Positions 1-11,529 of a stretch of 43,701 nucleotides of DNA are shown here, in pieces. How positions within the stretch are numbered: position 1 is the stretch's first letter; each line of letters begins with the position of its first letter. Location of the stretch: contig VXSV01000135.1 of NCBI GenBank assembly GCA_009837815.1, forward strand, positions 1-43,701, in the 5' to 3' direction. The notes below the pieces were generated by a model, which did no database searches, was not told the origin of the DNA, and was given only the letters and a program-made list of their open reading frames with translations. A program made the position numbers and the translations under genes. Source of the stretch: Acidimicrobiia bacterium. Its GTDB lineage: Bacteria > Actinomycetota > Acidimicrobiia > Spongiisociales > ZC4RG35.

Positions 1-746
1 CTGCGATCCCGGCTCCGGCCGATCCTTGTGCGGGGCGGGCGGGCGTTGCCGACTACCTCCGCCGGGGGGCCCTCTTCGACTATCTGGCCTTCGTCGAAAA
101 GCACGATGCGGTTGGCCACTTCCCGGGCGAAGCCCATCTCGTGGGTGACAGCCACGATGGTCATCCCGGTCCCGGCTAGCTCCTGCATAACCTCCAACAC
201 CTCTTTGATCATCTCCGGATCGAGAGCCGAGGTCGGCTCGTCGAACAGCATGATCTTGGGATCCATGGCCAAGGAACGGGCGATGGCCACCCTCTGCTGC
301 TGGCCGCCCGAAAGCTGGCCGGGATACTTGGCGGCCTGTTCCGGGATCCCTACCCGCTCCAGGAGGGCCATGGCGCGCTCCTCGGCGTCCGAGCGGGAGC
401 GCTTGCGTACCCAGACCTGCGCCAGGGTGATGTTCTGCATCACGGTGAGGTGTGGAAACAGGTTGAACTGCTGGAAGACCATCCCCACCTCCGACCGAAT
501 CCGCTCTATGTTGCGCACATCAGAAGTCAGCTCGATTCCAGCCACCACGATCCGCCCCTCCTGGTGCTGCTCCAGGCGATTGATGCACCGTATGAAGGTC
601 GACTTGCCCGAGCCCGACGGACCGATTACTACCACCACTTCGCCTTCCTCGACGGAGGTGGTCACCCCTCGCAGGGCCTGGAAGTCCCCGAACCACTTCT
701 TCACGTTCTCACAAACGATGATCGGATTGGCTGCGCCGTTGTCCAT
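1..746 (-). CDS. Polar amino-acid ABC transporter ATP-binding protein (GlnQ/AapP type), 3' end truncated by the window edge
   Basis: Minus-strand translation gives Walker A IGPSGSGKST, signature LSGGQQQRVAIARSLA and Walker B DEPTSALDPEM; ATG at 746; open to the left edge, so absent from the ORF track. Confidence 0.93.
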   Translation of the reverse strand, partial: MDNGAANPIIVCENVKKWFGDFQALRGVTTSVEEGEVVVVIGPSGSGKSTFIRCINRLEQHQEGRIVVAGIELTSDVRNIERIRSEVGMVFQQFNLFPHLTVMQNITLAQVWVRKRSRSDAEERAMALLERVGIPEQAAKYPGQLSGGQQQRVAIARSLAMDPKIMLFDEPTSALDPEMIKEVLEVMQELAGTGMTIVAVTHEMGFAREVANRIVLFDEGQIVEEGPPAEVVGNARPPRTRIGRSRDR

Positions 747-763
747 CTGCTGCTCCCTCTTGA

Positions 764-2503
764 TTACCGGGTGCCCACGCCTAATCGTCTCTCCAGTCGC
801 AGGCTGGCCCGACTGAAGCTGAAAGCAAAAATCCAATACACCAACGCCGCCAAAAGCAGGTTCTCCAGAATGCTCCCCAAGGAGTCGGGCTGGTTGGGCA
901 CGATGTCGCGCGCCACCCGCAAGAAGTCCGCCAGCCCGATGATGGCTACCAGTGAAGTGTCCTTGAAGAGGGCGATGGCCTGACCGACCAGCGCCGGAAT
1001 GACCACCCGCAGAGCCTGCGGGAGAGTGATGAGCATGGTCATCTGGGCAGTGGTCATTCCCAACGCCCGGGAGGCCTCCGACTGACCTTTCGAGACGGCT
1101 TGCAGGCCTCCCCTGACGTTCTCGGCAAGGTAAGCCGCAGAGAAAGCGGTAATCGCCAATAACGCCTTGGCCTCGCCGGCGAAGTCGAGTCCCGGCGGCA
1201 GGAACCGGGGAATCACCTTGTCGCCGAAGAACAGCACGGTTATGAGGGGAACGCCTCTCACCACTTCTATGTAGACGATGGAGAGTATCCGGAAGATCGG
1301 CATGGAGGAGGTGCGCCCCAGAGCCAGCATCACCCCCAGAGGAAAGGACAGCGCCGTGCCCCCCACCGCCAGCAGGATGGTGAGGTTGATGCCGCCCAGG
1401 AAGTGCCCACGGGTGGCCAGGTCGGTCGATCCGATGCCCATCAGGAAGAAGTACAGGGTGCACAGCCCTCCGGCCAGCCACGTCCAGTAGAAGACTCTAC
1501 GCGCCTTGGGACTGGCGGCGAACGTGGGCGTGGCCAAGGAAAACAGCGTCAGCAGCAGAAACAGCACCCGGATGGCCATCGGCCACTGGATGGCCCAGGA
1601 ATAGATAGCGACCGCACCCAGGAGGAAATTCACCCCGGCCGCCTGCTCCCGTCCCGCCCGGCTCACCACCCGGATCACCGCCGGTCCAGCCGCTATCAGA
1701 AGGCATGCCCATGGCAGCCAGGGCGTCACCTCTTCCCAGACCAAGCTGGGGTTGCGCTGAATGTGCAGATAGATAACGGGAAAGGACAACACCCACAGAA
1801 TGGTGATCACCCTCTTGATCGACCGGGCCGAAAGCCACTGGCTCACCAGTTTCCCGAACCAGTGAAACGCCACCACCACCAATGCGGTAACCGTCAGAGG
1901 CCAGGTGGTGCTGGACTCAAGCGGCATGTACCAGACCAAACCCACCAGCAGGGCTCCCACGATGGCCAGCACTCTCGCCACCGAGACCTCTCTTTCCTGT
2001 CGCACCAGACGCATGGTCCCCACTCCCACCCCGAAGAGCGCCACCCCTCCAACAACCAGAACCGTCTGGGTGGCGCTGCCGGCGGGAGACCACAATGAAA
2101 GCACCCCCACAACCAACGCAGTGGCCCCTATCGCTCTCACGGAAGCCACCACCTTGATCACCGACACCTGCCCCCCCATCCCCCATGAGGCGGTGGAGAA
2201 ACCTGCAAGCGCGGCCACGATCCACAGCGACCACCACATATTGAGCAGGTCCTCTCTCGGGTAGGCCTCCACCACGTAGTTGGCGGCGTTGGGGGGCATC
2301 ACTTCCCATCGGCGGTCGGGACTGAACACGAAACGCAACACCCCCAGGATCAACAGCAACAGCCCCGCGGTGAGCATCACCGTCAGCGTTCCGTTGAACC
2401 CCGAGTTGAAGAGGTTCTTGCGCGCCCAGTCCAGCCACCCGATCCGAGAGGCCTTGGGGGGAGGCTCCGCAGGCAGGGGAAGATCGAAGGATTCCTCGTT
2501 CAT
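764..2503 (-). CDS. Amino-acid ABC transporter permease (AapM/HisM type) with a long N-terminal multi-TM extension
   Basis: 579 aa; C-terminal half has the permease EAA-type region (GQSEASRALGMTTAQMTMLITLPQALRVVIPALVGQ); adjacent to the ATPase and second permease. Confidence 0.88.
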   Translation of the reverse strand: MNEESFDLPLPAEPPPKASRIGWLDWARKNLFNSGFNGTLTVMLTAGLLLLILGVLRFVFSPDRRWEVMPPNAANYVVEAYPREDLLNMWWSLWIVAALAGFSTASWGMGGQVSVIKVVASVRAIGATALVVGVLSLWSPAGSATQTVLVVGGVALFGVGVGTMRLVRQEREVSVARVLAIVGALLVGLVWYMPLESSTTWPLTVTALVVVAFHWFGKLVSQWLSARSIKRVITILWVLSFPVIYLHIQRNPSLVWEEVTPWLPWACLLIAAGPAVIRVVSRAGREQAAGVNFLLGAVAIYSWAIQWPMAIRVLFLLLTLFSLATPTFAASPKARRVFYWTWLAGGLCTLYFFLMGIGSTDLATRGHFLGGINLTILLAVGGTALSFPLGVMLALGRTSSMPIFRILSIVYIEVVRGVPLITVLFFGDKVIPRFLPPGLDFAGEAKALLAITAFSAAYLAENVRGGLQAVSKGQSEASRALGMTTAQMTMLITLPQALRVVIPALVGQAIALFKDTSLVAIIGLADFLRVARDIVPNQPDSLGSILENLLLAALVYWIFAFSFSRASLRLERRLGVGTR

Positions 2504-4030
2504 CTACCTCTCCACCAGTTGGGTGCGCCGGTTGTAGTAATTGATCAGAACCGAGATCAGCAGGCTGATGGTCAGATAGAAGGCCATCCAGATCAGGATC
2601 ACCTGGATGGTGTCCCCGGTCTGGTTGAACATGGTCTGTCCCACCTGCACCATCTCCGGGAAGGCCACCGCTATTCCGAGGGATGTGTTCTTCGAGAGGT
2701 TCAGATACTGATTGCCCAGCGGGGGGAGAATCACCCGGAATGCCTGAGGCAGGATCACCATGCGCAAGAGTTGTCCCCGTCGCAGCCCCAGGGCGTAACC
2801 GGCTTCGCTCTGGCCCTTCGGAACCGACAGAATCCCCCCTCGCACGATCTCGGCGATGAACGACGCTGTGTAGAGGGTCACCCCCATCCAGATCCCGAAG
2901 AAGGACGGAGTCATGGTCAAACCGGTACCGGCGATCTGGGGGAAACGGCCCGGAACCTCAACCGAGGGAGACCCGATGGCCAATGGCGCTCCCGAGCGGA
3001 GAAACTCGAACTTCTGCTCGCAGAACTCCAGCAGGTATTGGAGCACGTTGGTTCCCACCTCGGTTGCGGCCGGCAGCAGCATCAAGACCGCTGCGCCGCC
3101 TGCGCCCAGCACTCCGGCCAGGATCATCCGGAAGTAGTCGTCGTCGGTGAGTTTGGCCAGTCCCGCCGGACTTCGCCGGGACTCGAGGAAGCGATGAATC
3201 CACCGCCACCCCAGGTAAAGGGAGACCAACGCCAGGATCACCTGGAAAATAAACACCGGAATGGCGCCCACCGAGGCTGCCAGCAACATGAACAACCAGC
3301 CGAAGGCGCCGGCCAGAGGATGGGCGAACCAGCCCACAACCGCCCATGCCAAGAAGGCCGCCAATGCCCAGGTACCCGGACGGGTGGACTCTCCCAGCGC
3401 CTCCGCTCGTCGCATCCGGGTGCGGTAGGCCCAGCGGGCGGTCAGCAGACCGGCCACCAGAAACGCCCCCCACTGCCAGAAGGTCTCCTGGGGGAAGGGC
3501 CAGGCGAATGACACCCCTTTGCGGCTTACCAGGAGGACTCCGGGAATGGGCCCCGAACTGTCTTCTTCCAGGACGGGAAAGAGGGTCGAGGCAAGGAAGA
3601 ACCAGAACACGACCTGCACCAGCACCGGGATATTGCGAAGGGTCTCCACGAATACAGTGGCCAGTCGCGACGCCAGCCAGTTGGAGGAGAGCCTGGCAAT
3701 GCCGACCACTGCTCCCACCACCGTGGCGGCGGCGATCCCCGACAGGGCGACGCGCAGCATATTGACCGCCCCGGTGTAGAACGCCTCGAGTCCGGTGCTC
3801 GGCTTGATGAAGATGCCTTCACCCAGTTGGATGCCGGGCGGATCCGTCAGAAGATCCCAGTCGAGTGACAGCCCCTGGGCTCTCATGTTGGCTGTAGCCT
3901 CGCCGATCAGCACCGATCCCAGAGCAAGCACTCCGAACAGCGCTCCGATCTGCGCGGCCCACTTGAGAAAGGTGGCGTTCCGCCAGAGCGGCGGTCGCTT
4001 GGGCGAGGCAAGGATGGTTCGGTTCGACAA
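2504..4030 (-). CDS. Amino-acid ABC transporter permease (AapQ type)
   Basis: 508 aa; GQSEAGYALGLRRGQLLRMVILPQAFRVILPPLGNQYLNLSKNTSL motif; abuts the next permease. Confidence 0.9.
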   Translation of the reverse strand: MSNRTILASPKRPPLWRNATFLKWAAQIGALFGVLALGSVLIGEATANMRAQGLSLDWDLLTDPPGIQLGEGIFIKPSTGLEAFYTGAVNMLRVALSGIAAATVVGAVVGIARLSSNWLASRLATVFVETLRNIPVLVQVVFWFFLASTLFPVLEEDSSGPIPGVLLVSRKGVSFAWPFPQETFWQWGAFLVAGLLTARWAYRTRMRRAEALGESTRPGTWALAAFLAWAVVGWFAHPLAGAFGWLFMLLAASVGAIPVFIFQVILALVSLYLGWRWIHRFLESRRSPAGLAKLTDDDYFRMILAGVLGAGGAAVLMLLPAATEVGTNVLQYLLEFCEQKFEFLRSGAPLAIGSPSVEVPGRFPQIAGTGLTMTPSFFGIWMGVTLYTASFIAEIVRGGILSVPKGQSEAGYALGLRRGQLLRMVILPQAFRVILPPLGNQYLNLSKNTSLGIAVAFPEMVQVGQTMFNQTGDTIQVILIWMAFYLTISLLISVLINYYNRRTQLVER

Positions 4031-4140
4031 CGTGTTTCTTGGTTCCGCGTTAGGACCGGGTGAGGATCCCCCGGTGCGGCCTTGAGTCTAGGGATGGGAG
4101 ACCCGGAATTCAACGGTTTAGGGGTCCTCGTCCCTACGTT

Positions 4141-4164
4141 TATGTGCCTATGTGCCTATGTGCC
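4141..4164. repeat. Three perfect tandem copies of an 8-bp unit (tatgtgcc), overlapping the argH stop codon
   Basis: Direct reading: tatgtgcc tatgtgcc tatgtgcc; argH stop (cta on the + strand) at 4156-4158. Confidence 0.95.
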
Positions 4165-5541
4165 GTTGGAGGACTGTGACTCCTCGCCGGAGAGCTCCGC
4201 GCGGAGCTGAGCGATCTGATCGGCCACGCTTTGCGGGCTCCCTCCCCCGGGGGTGGCCCTCCGCCTGACCGAGACGACCGGGTCCAGGAGGTCCAGGTCG
4301 GAAGGCTCGAAAGCGGGATGCGTCTGGGCAAGGTCGGAGAAGCTGAGGGACGAGAACTCCCGATCGTCCGCATCCAGCCGGGCCGCCATCGCTCCGGTGA
4401 CCCGGTGCGCTTCCCGGAATGGCACCCCCCTCCCCACCAGAGCTTCGGCCAGATCCAGCGCCGCGGTCTCCGGGGCGGGCGGCGGCGGATGAAACCGGGC
4501 AGACGCCAGCAGCCCGGCCAGAGCGGATGTGCCGGCCGCCAGGTCGTCATCCACCCCGAAGAGGTGTTCCTTGTCTTCTTGCAGGTCGCGGTTGTACGAC
4601 ATGGGCAGGCCTTTTTCCAAGGCCAGCATGGCAGTGAGTGATCCGATCGCCCCGGCAGCCTTCCCCCGCACCAACTCCGCGACGTCGGGATTCTTCTTTT
4701 GTGGGAGGGCCGAGGACCCGGTGGCAAACTCGTCCGCCAGGGTGACCCAACCGAACTCCCGGGTGGACCACAGGACCAAGTCCTCTCCCAGCCGGGAAAG
4801 AGAAACCAGGGCGCGGGCGCAGCACCACACGTACTCGGCGGCCCGATCCCGGGAGCCGACTGCGTCCAGAGAGTTGGCGAAGGCGGTGGACATGTCGAGC
4901 AGCGACGCGGTCCTCTGCGGCGACAGGGGAAGCGACGATCCCGCCGAGGCCCCGGCGCCGAGCGGAGAGCAGTCCAGCCGGCCGGCCAGATCCAGGAAGC
5001 GGCGCCGGTCCCGAGCCGCCATCTGCCCGTAGGCCAGCAGGTGGTGGGCGAAGAGGGTAGGTTGAGCCTGCTGGAGATGGGTGTATGAGGGGACCACCGC
5101 CCCGGGGCCCACCCGTTCCGCCGCTGCCACCAGGACCAGCGCCAGACGAGCCAGCCCCTCGGCGTGGCGCAATGCTCCCCGCCGCATGTACAGAATGAGA
5201 TCCAGGGCTACCTGATCGTTGCGGGACCGGCCGGTGTGAAGCTTGCCCCCCACCGATCCTATGAGTTCTATCAGGCGCCGCTCGACCGCCGAGTGAACAT
5301 CCTCGTCGTCGTCGCTGAACATGAACGCTCCCGACCGGGCCTCCTCGGATAAGGTCTGGAGTCCGGCGATGATTGTCTCCGTCTCCTGCTTGGACAGGAT
5401 CCCCACTTCTCCGAGCATGGTCACATGGGCTATGGAACCCTCGATGTCATCCGCCAGGAGGCGGCGGTCGGCGGTCGAGACGGTGAAGTTCCACATCGCC
5501 GATGCGGGAACCCCTCCCAGCCTCCCTTCCCAGAGGGTCAT
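4156..5541 (-). CDS. argH: Argininosuccinate lyase
   Basis: 461 aa; lyase signature region GSSALPQKKNPDVAELVRGK; HTGRSRNDQVALD; next to argG. Confidence 0.96.
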   Translation of the reverse strand: MTLWEGRLGGVPASAMWNFTVSTADRRLLADDIEGSIAHVTMLGEVGILSKQETETIIAGLQTLSEEARSGAFMFSDDDEDVHSAVERRLIELIGSVGGKLHTGRSRNDQVALDLILYMRRGALRHAEGLARLALVLVAAAERVGPGAVVPSYTHLQQAQPTLFAHHLLAYGQMAARDRRRFLDLAGRLDCSPLGAGASAGSSLPLSPQRTASLLDMSTAFANSLDAVGSRDRAAEYVWCCARALVSLSRLGEDLVLWSTREFGWVTLADEFATGSSALPQKKNPDVAELVRGKAAGAIGSLTAMLALEKGLPMSYNRDLQEDKEHLFGVDDDLAAGTSALAGLLASARFHPPPPAPETAALDLAEALVGRGVPFREAHRVTGAMAARLDADDREFSSLSFSDLAQTHPAFEPSDLDLLDPVVSVRRRATPGGGSPQSVADQIAQLRAELSGEESQSSNGT

Positions 5542-5545
5542 TATC

Positions 5546-6735
<1,190 letters not shown>

Positions 6736-6739
<4 letters not shown>

Positions 6740-7212
6740 GTCATCTCTCCGATCTGCTCCAGTCGCTTCTTCACGCCCCGACCGCCGGACGGTCGATCCG
6801 CCACCACCAGGATGGTGTCGTCACCTGCCACGGTTCCCAGAACGTCGCCGACCTCCCCCGTCTCCAGGGAGGCGTCCAGAGCCGAGGCCACCACCGAGGC
6901 GGCGCCCGGAAAGGTCCTCATCACCACCAGGTTGGCGGATGCCTCTATCGACAGTGTGTAGGAGTTGATCACCCTTCCCAGCCTTCGTTCCGGGTCTATG
7001 GGGTCCTCCGCTTCGGCGTTGCGCGAGTTCAGCCTATAACGGCCGTCCTGGTCCTTCACCACCCCGATGTACCGCAGGTCCCGCGATACGGTGGATTGGC
7101 TGACCGCGAAACCCTCCTCGGCCAGGGCCTCCGCCAACTTCGCTTGCTCCCCGGCCCCTCCCCGAGCGAGCAGGCCGCGCAATGCCCGCCTCCGGGCTCC
7201 GGCAGAACTCAC
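6736..7212 (-). CDS. argR: Arginine repressor
   Basis: ArgR wHTH ([17 protein letters not shown]) and C-terminal oligomerisation domain (GDDTILVV). Track ORF starts at 7320, but the GTG at 7212, 2 bp past the argD stop, gives the expected N-terminus [15 protein letters not shown]. Confidence 0.9.
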
Positions 7213-7213
7213 T

Positions 7214-8416
7214 TCAACCCTCCCCGCCGATCGCACCCGCCAGAGCCGCGCCGAACCTCGAAATCGCCTCGGCCGTCTCTTCGCGGCTGATGGTGAGCGG
7301 TGGAGCGAACCGGACTGCATCGGGCCGGACGTTGTTGACCACCAGCCCGAGTTCCAAAGCCCGCCGGGTGATCCCCGCCGCCCACTCTCCTTCCAGAACG
7401 GCTGCCAACAGCAATCCCCGACCCCGCACTTCCATCACGCCATCCAGGGCGCTGAGACCCTCTGAGAACTGGCGCGAGCGCGCCCGACAGTTGGCCAGCA
7501 GGTCCCGCTCGGCGATCTCGTCCAGAACAGCCAGGGCCGCCGCGCAGGGAACCGGACCGCCGCCGAAGGTGGTGCCGTGGTCGCCGGGGCCGAAAGCGGT
7601 AGCGACCTCCTCCCGGGCCATGCAGGCGCCGATCGCCAGGCCGTTGGCCAGGGCTTTGGCCACCGTGGCGATGTCCGGCTCGAAACCCAGTCCCTGCCAG
7701 GAAAACATGTGCCCCGTGCGCCCCATGCCTGCTTGGACGTCGTCGATTATCAACAGGGCCCCTTTCCGGTCGCACATCTCCCGGACCTCTTGGAGGAACT
7801 CGGCGGGGAGGGGAATCACTCCCCCTTCTCCCTGGGTGGTCTCGATCATCACCGCCGCGGTGCGATCCGAAACAGCACGATCCAGGGCGGCCACATCCCC
7901 GGTGGGAACCTGAAAAAACCCGGGGGGAAGGGGCTCGAAGGTCTCCTGTTTGGCGGGTTGGCCGGTGGCGGCCAGAGTGGCCAGAGTGCGCCCGTGGAAA
8001 GAGCCCAGGAGAGAGATCACCTCATATCGGTGCGGGCCGTGCCGTTTCTGGGCGAACCTCCGAGCCAGCTTGATGGCGGTCTCATTGACGGTAGCACCGC
8101 AGTTGGCGAAGAACACCCGGTCCAGCCCCGAGAGAGCCGACAGCCTCCCGGCCAGGCGCACCATCGGCTCGGTGTAGAAGATGTTGGAGACGTGAACCAG
8201 TTGCGACAACTGGGCGCGGGCGGCCTCCGCCACCCTCGGGTTGGCGTGTCCGACCGCCACCACCGCCAAGCCGGTGAGACAGTCCAGGTAGGAGCGCCCC
8301 TCCCGGTCGAACAACCAGACTCCCTGTCCTCGGGTGAACACCACCGGTGTCCGACCATAGGCCGGGATGAGTTTGCGGTCGGCCTTCTCGATCCAATCCG
8401 TGACTTGCGGGTTCAC
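7214..8416 (-). CDS. argD: Acetylornithine aminotransferase
   Basis: 400 aa class-III aminotransferase; LLIIDDVQAGMGRTGHMFSWQ motif; within arg cluster. Confidence 0.94.
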   Translation of the reverse strand: MNPQVTDWIEKADRKLIPAYGRTPVVFTRGQGVWLFDREGRSYLDCLTGLAVVAVGHANPRVAEAARAQLSQLVHVSNIFYTEPMVRLAGRLSALSGLDRVFFANCGATVNETAIKLARRFAQKRHGPHRYEVISLLGSFHGRTLATLAATGQPAKQETFEPLPPGFFQVPTGDVAALDRAVSDRTAAVMIETTQGEGGVIPLPAEFLQEVREMCDRKGALLIIDDVQAGMGRTGHMFSWQGLGFEPDIATVAKALANGLAIGACMAREEVATAFGPGDHGTTFGGGPVPCAAALAVLDEIAERDLLANCRARSRQFSEGLSALDGVMEVRGRGLLLAAVLEGEWAAGITRRALELGLVVNNVRPDAVRFAPPLTISREETAEAISRFGAALAGAIGGEG

Positions 8417-9318
8417 TGTTCCTCTCCTTCGTGGTGAATGACCATGGTCCCGATCCCCTCGGGTGTAAACATTTCCAACAGCAGGGCATGTTGGATTCGA
8501 CCGTCCAGGATGTGCGCCTGGGAGACGCCGCCTTTCATGGCTTCCACCACCGCCCTCAACTTGGGAAGCATCCCTCCCCGGAACCGGTCGACCATCATCA
8601 CCAACTCGGGCAGGGTCATCTTGGAGATGAGTGTGGAGGCGTCGGCGGGATTGCGATACACCCCCTCCACGTTGGTGAGGAACACCAGCTTCTGCGCTCC
8701 CAAACCGGCGGCCAGGGCGCCAGCCACAGTGTCGGCGTTCAGGTTGTACACCTCGCCGTCCAAACCCAGTCCCAAAGGCGCCACCACTGGTGTCATGCCG
8801 CCATCCACCAGGAATTCGATCAGAGCCGGATTCACCTCGACCAGATCACCGACCCTTCCCAGGCGGTCGTCCAGGCGGCGACAGCGGAACAGGCCCGCGT
8901 CCACCCCGCTCAAGCCCACCGCGTGTGCGCCACTGGTCTCCAGAAGGCGGGTGATCTCCCCGTTGACCTCTCCCCCCAACACTCTCCGAACCAATTCCAT
9001 GGTGCGCGAATTGGTCACTCTCAGTCCGTCCACCCAGGTGGGAGCGATCCCTTCTCTCTTCATAGCTGCGGTGATCTGTGGCCCGCCTCCGTGAACCACC
9101 ACCATCTTTATCCCGACCTGGGAGAGAAGAGCCACGTCCCTGGCGAAGGACCGGGCGAAGTTCGGGTCATCCATCGCCGAACCGCCGTATTTGACTACCA
9201 CGACTGTCCCGGAGAATCGGCGGATGTAGGGCAAAGCTTCCATGAGGATGGCCGCCTTCCCCATCGAGGAGGCGATGCGAGGCTTGAGGCGGGTAGGGGG
9301 GCTGTGGCCGGTGGTCAT
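8413..9318 (-). CDS. argB: Acetylglutamate kinase
   Basis: VVVVKYGGSAMDD and VVVHGGGPQI; internal ATG at 9318 gives an ATGA overlap with the argJ stop, whereas the track ORF (to 9690) over-extends. Confidence 0.95.
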   Translation of the reverse strand: MTTGHSPPTRLKPRIASSMGKAAILMEALPYIRRFSGTVVVVKYGGSAMDDPNFARSFARDVALLSQVGIKMVVVHGGGPQITAAMKREGIAPTWVDGLRVTNSRTMELVRRVLGGEVNGEITRLLETSGAHAVGLSGVDAGLFRCRRLDDRLGRVGDLVEVNPALIEFLVDGGMTPVVAPLGLGLDGEVYNLNADTVAGALAAGLGAQKLVFLTNVEGVYRNPADASTLISKMTLPELVMMVDRFRGGMLPKLRAVVEAMKGGVSQAHILDGRIQHALLLEMFTPEGIGTMVIHHEGEEQ

Positions 9319-10481
9319 GACGGCTCCGCGTTGAAGGTCACGTATCCGGGGGTGAGGTCGCTGGTGAGAATCCGGGCCGTTCCCGGGCCATCCCCCACCG
9401 CCACGTCGACCGCGAAGTCTCCCGCCAGCAGCGGCTCGACCGCGGACAGATCCACACCGGTGTGGATTCCTCCCCTTGCCACCGCTGTTCCCTGGTAAGT
9501 GATGTCTATCCGGGACGCGTCCAAGGGCTCGCCGCAGGCGCCGAGGGCGGCCACCAGGCGTCCCCAGTTGGGATCGCCCCCGTAGAAGGAACAGCGCACC
9601 AGGTCGGAGTCGGCTATCGCCATTCCCATCCGACGGGCCGAGCCGTCGTCCGCGGCGCCACTCACCCGGATGGTCACCACGCGAGTGCAATCCTCTGCGT
9701 CCGCCACTATGTCACGGGCCAGCTGTGCGCACACCTTTCGCACGCCCTTTGTCAACTCCTCCGGTGACGGCTCGATCCCAGAGCGGCCGGACGCCATGAG
9801 TATCACCGTGTCATTGGTGGATTCGCATCCATCGATATTGATGGTGTTGAAAGTGTCCTCCACCGCCTCGGAGAGCACCCCCTTCAGACGTTGGACCGAA
9901 GAAACGGCGTCGGTGGTCACCACCGCCAGCATGGTGGCCATGCTGGGACGGATCATCGCTGCCCCTTTGGCCATGCCTCCCACCCGGAATCCCCCGAGAC
10001 CGGAGACCGCCGCCTCCTTTATGAAGGTGTCGGTGGTCATGAGCCCGGCCGCGGCTTGTCGGCCCGCCGACGGGCTTGGCTCGGCCCGGGCCACGAGAAG
10101 CTGCATAGCCGGAAGGATCTTGTCCATGGGCAGTTGCGGGCCGATCGGTCCGGTGGAGCAGACCAGCACCTCGGTGACTTCGCACCCCAGCGCCCCGGCG
10201 ACTGCGGCGGCCATGTCGTAGGCGGCCCGGTCGCCGACTTCCCCGGTGGCGGCGTTGGCGCAGCCCGAGTTGAGCGTCACCCCCCGAATCGTCCCCTGCG
10301 AGATCTCCATGTGCCGACGGGAAAGTCGCACCGGTGCGGCCGCCGCTCCGTTCCGGGTGAACACCGCGGCGGCAGGCGCCGGTTCCTCGGCGATCACAAC
10401 GCTCAGGTCCAAAGCGCCGGAGGGCTTGATCCCCGCCGCCGCGCCGGCCGCCCTGAATCCCTTGGCGAAGGTAACGCTCAT
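9315..10481 (-). CDS. argJ: Bifunctional glutamate N-acetyltransferase / ornithine acetyltransferase
   Basis: KGAAMIRPSMATMLAVVTTDA autocleavage-type motif, NDTVILMASG; ATG 10481 overlaps the argC stop (ATGA). Confidence 0.95.
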   Translation of the reverse strand: MSVTFAKGFRAAGAAAGIKPSGALDLSVVIAEEPAPAAAVFTRNGAAAAPVRLSRRHMEISQGTIRGVTLNSGCANAATGEVGDRAAYDMAAAVAGALGCEVTEVLVCSTGPIGPQLPMDKILPAMQLLVARAEPSPSAGRQAAAGLMTTDTFIKEAAVSGLGGFRVGGMAKGAAMIRPSMATMLAVVTTDAVSSVQRLKGVLSEAVEDTFNTINIDGCESTNDTVILMASGRSGIEPSPEELTKGVRKVCAQLARDIVADAEDCTRVVTIRVSGAADDGSARRMGMAIADSDLVRCSFYGGDPNWGRLVAALGACGEPLDASRIDITYQGTAVARGGIHTGVDLSAVEPLLAGDFAVDVAVGDGPGTARILTSDLTPGYVTFNAEPS

Positions 10482-11500
10482 GGCATCCACCCGGTGGTGT
10501 CCAGGCCGGTTGCCTCTTCCAGGCCGAATACCAGGTTGGCTGCCTGGACGGCCTGGCCGGCTGCTCCCTTCAGGAGATTGTCCAGGGCGGCCTGGGCTAT
10601 CACCATCCCGGTGTGGGAGTCGAAGAAGGCCGTGACCAGCGCCCGGTTCGATCCAGCCACCCATCGTGTCTGCGGGGGACGATCGACAACGTCCACCAGT
10701 GGGCGGCCCTCATAGGCCTTTCCGAGGATTCCCAGAAGATCTTCCCGGTCTCCCGGAGGATCGGCGGCGGGCATGGTCACCGTGGCCAGCAGTCCCCGCT
10801 GGATGGGAAGCAGATGTGGAGTGAACGTGACACGGGTGACAACGCCGGCCATCTCCAAGCCCATCTCCATTTCGGGCCGATGCCGGTGGGTCGCCACCCC
10901 GTAGGCCTGTGCTCCTTCCGCCACCTGTCCGAACATCAGGTCTGATCGGAGTGACCGTCCTGCGCCCGAGACGCCCGACAGGCAGTCGGCCACCACCGGA
11001 CCCGTGGTCAACCCTCCTGCCAGCAGCGGCACGGAGGCAAGCATCACGGCGGTCGGATAACACCCCGCCAAGGCGACCCGCCGGGCGCCTTCCAGGCTGA
11101 ACAGCTCCGGCAGGCCATATCGCCACTCGCCCAGGCGTTCGGGGGCCGGATGGGGGGCGCCATAGGCGATCTCATAGCGCTCCCCGGCGTCGAAGCGGTA
11201 ATCGGACCCCAGGTCGAACACCGCTGAGCCTCTCTCCGCCAACTCGTGCCCCAACTCATATGATGCCCCGTGGGGCAGGGCCAGGAACGCCGCGTCCACC
11301 AAGGGAATGTCCTCGGGAACCGTGTGCGACAGCCGCCGATCGCCCTTGGACAGGTGGGGATGCACCTCCCCCAGCGGGGCGCCTGCCCGGCTGTGGGCGC
11401 CGAGCCACACCAGGTCGAAGAGCGGGTGGGCGTCCAGCAGCCGGATCAACTCCCCGCCGGCATACCCGGAGGCGCCGATCACCGCCGCCGTCAGTCTCAT
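10478..11500 (-). CDS. argC: N-acetyl-gamma-glutamyl-phosphate reductase
   Basis: 340 aa; AAVIGASGYAGGELIRLL; LAGCYPTAVMLASVPLL catalytic Cys region. Confidence 0.96.
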   Translation of the reverse strand: MRLTAAVIGASGYAGGELIRLLDAHPLFDLVWLGAHSRAGAPLGEVHPHLSKGDRRLSHTVPEDIPLVDAAFLALPHGASYELGHELAERGSAVFDLGSDYRFDAGERYEIAYGAPHPAPERLGEWRYGLPELFSLEGARRVALAGCYPTAVMLASVPLLAGGLTTGPVVADCLSGVSGAGRSLRSDLMFGQVAEGAQAYGVATHRHRPEMEMGLEMAGVVTRVTFTPHLLPIQRGLLATVTMPAADPPGDREDLLGILGKAYEGRPLVDVVDRPPQTRWVAGSNRALVTAFFDSHTGMVIAQAALDNLLKGAAGQAVQAANLVFGLEEATGLDTTGWMP

Positions 11501-11529
11501 GTGAAGTCAGCCTCTCGCATCGGGACAAT

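Noticed and set aside
28-983. Plus-strand ORFs 28..816 and 450..983
   Set aside because: Antisense to the ABC ATPase, whose minus-strand frame carries all ABC motifs; shadow ORFs of high-GC DNA.
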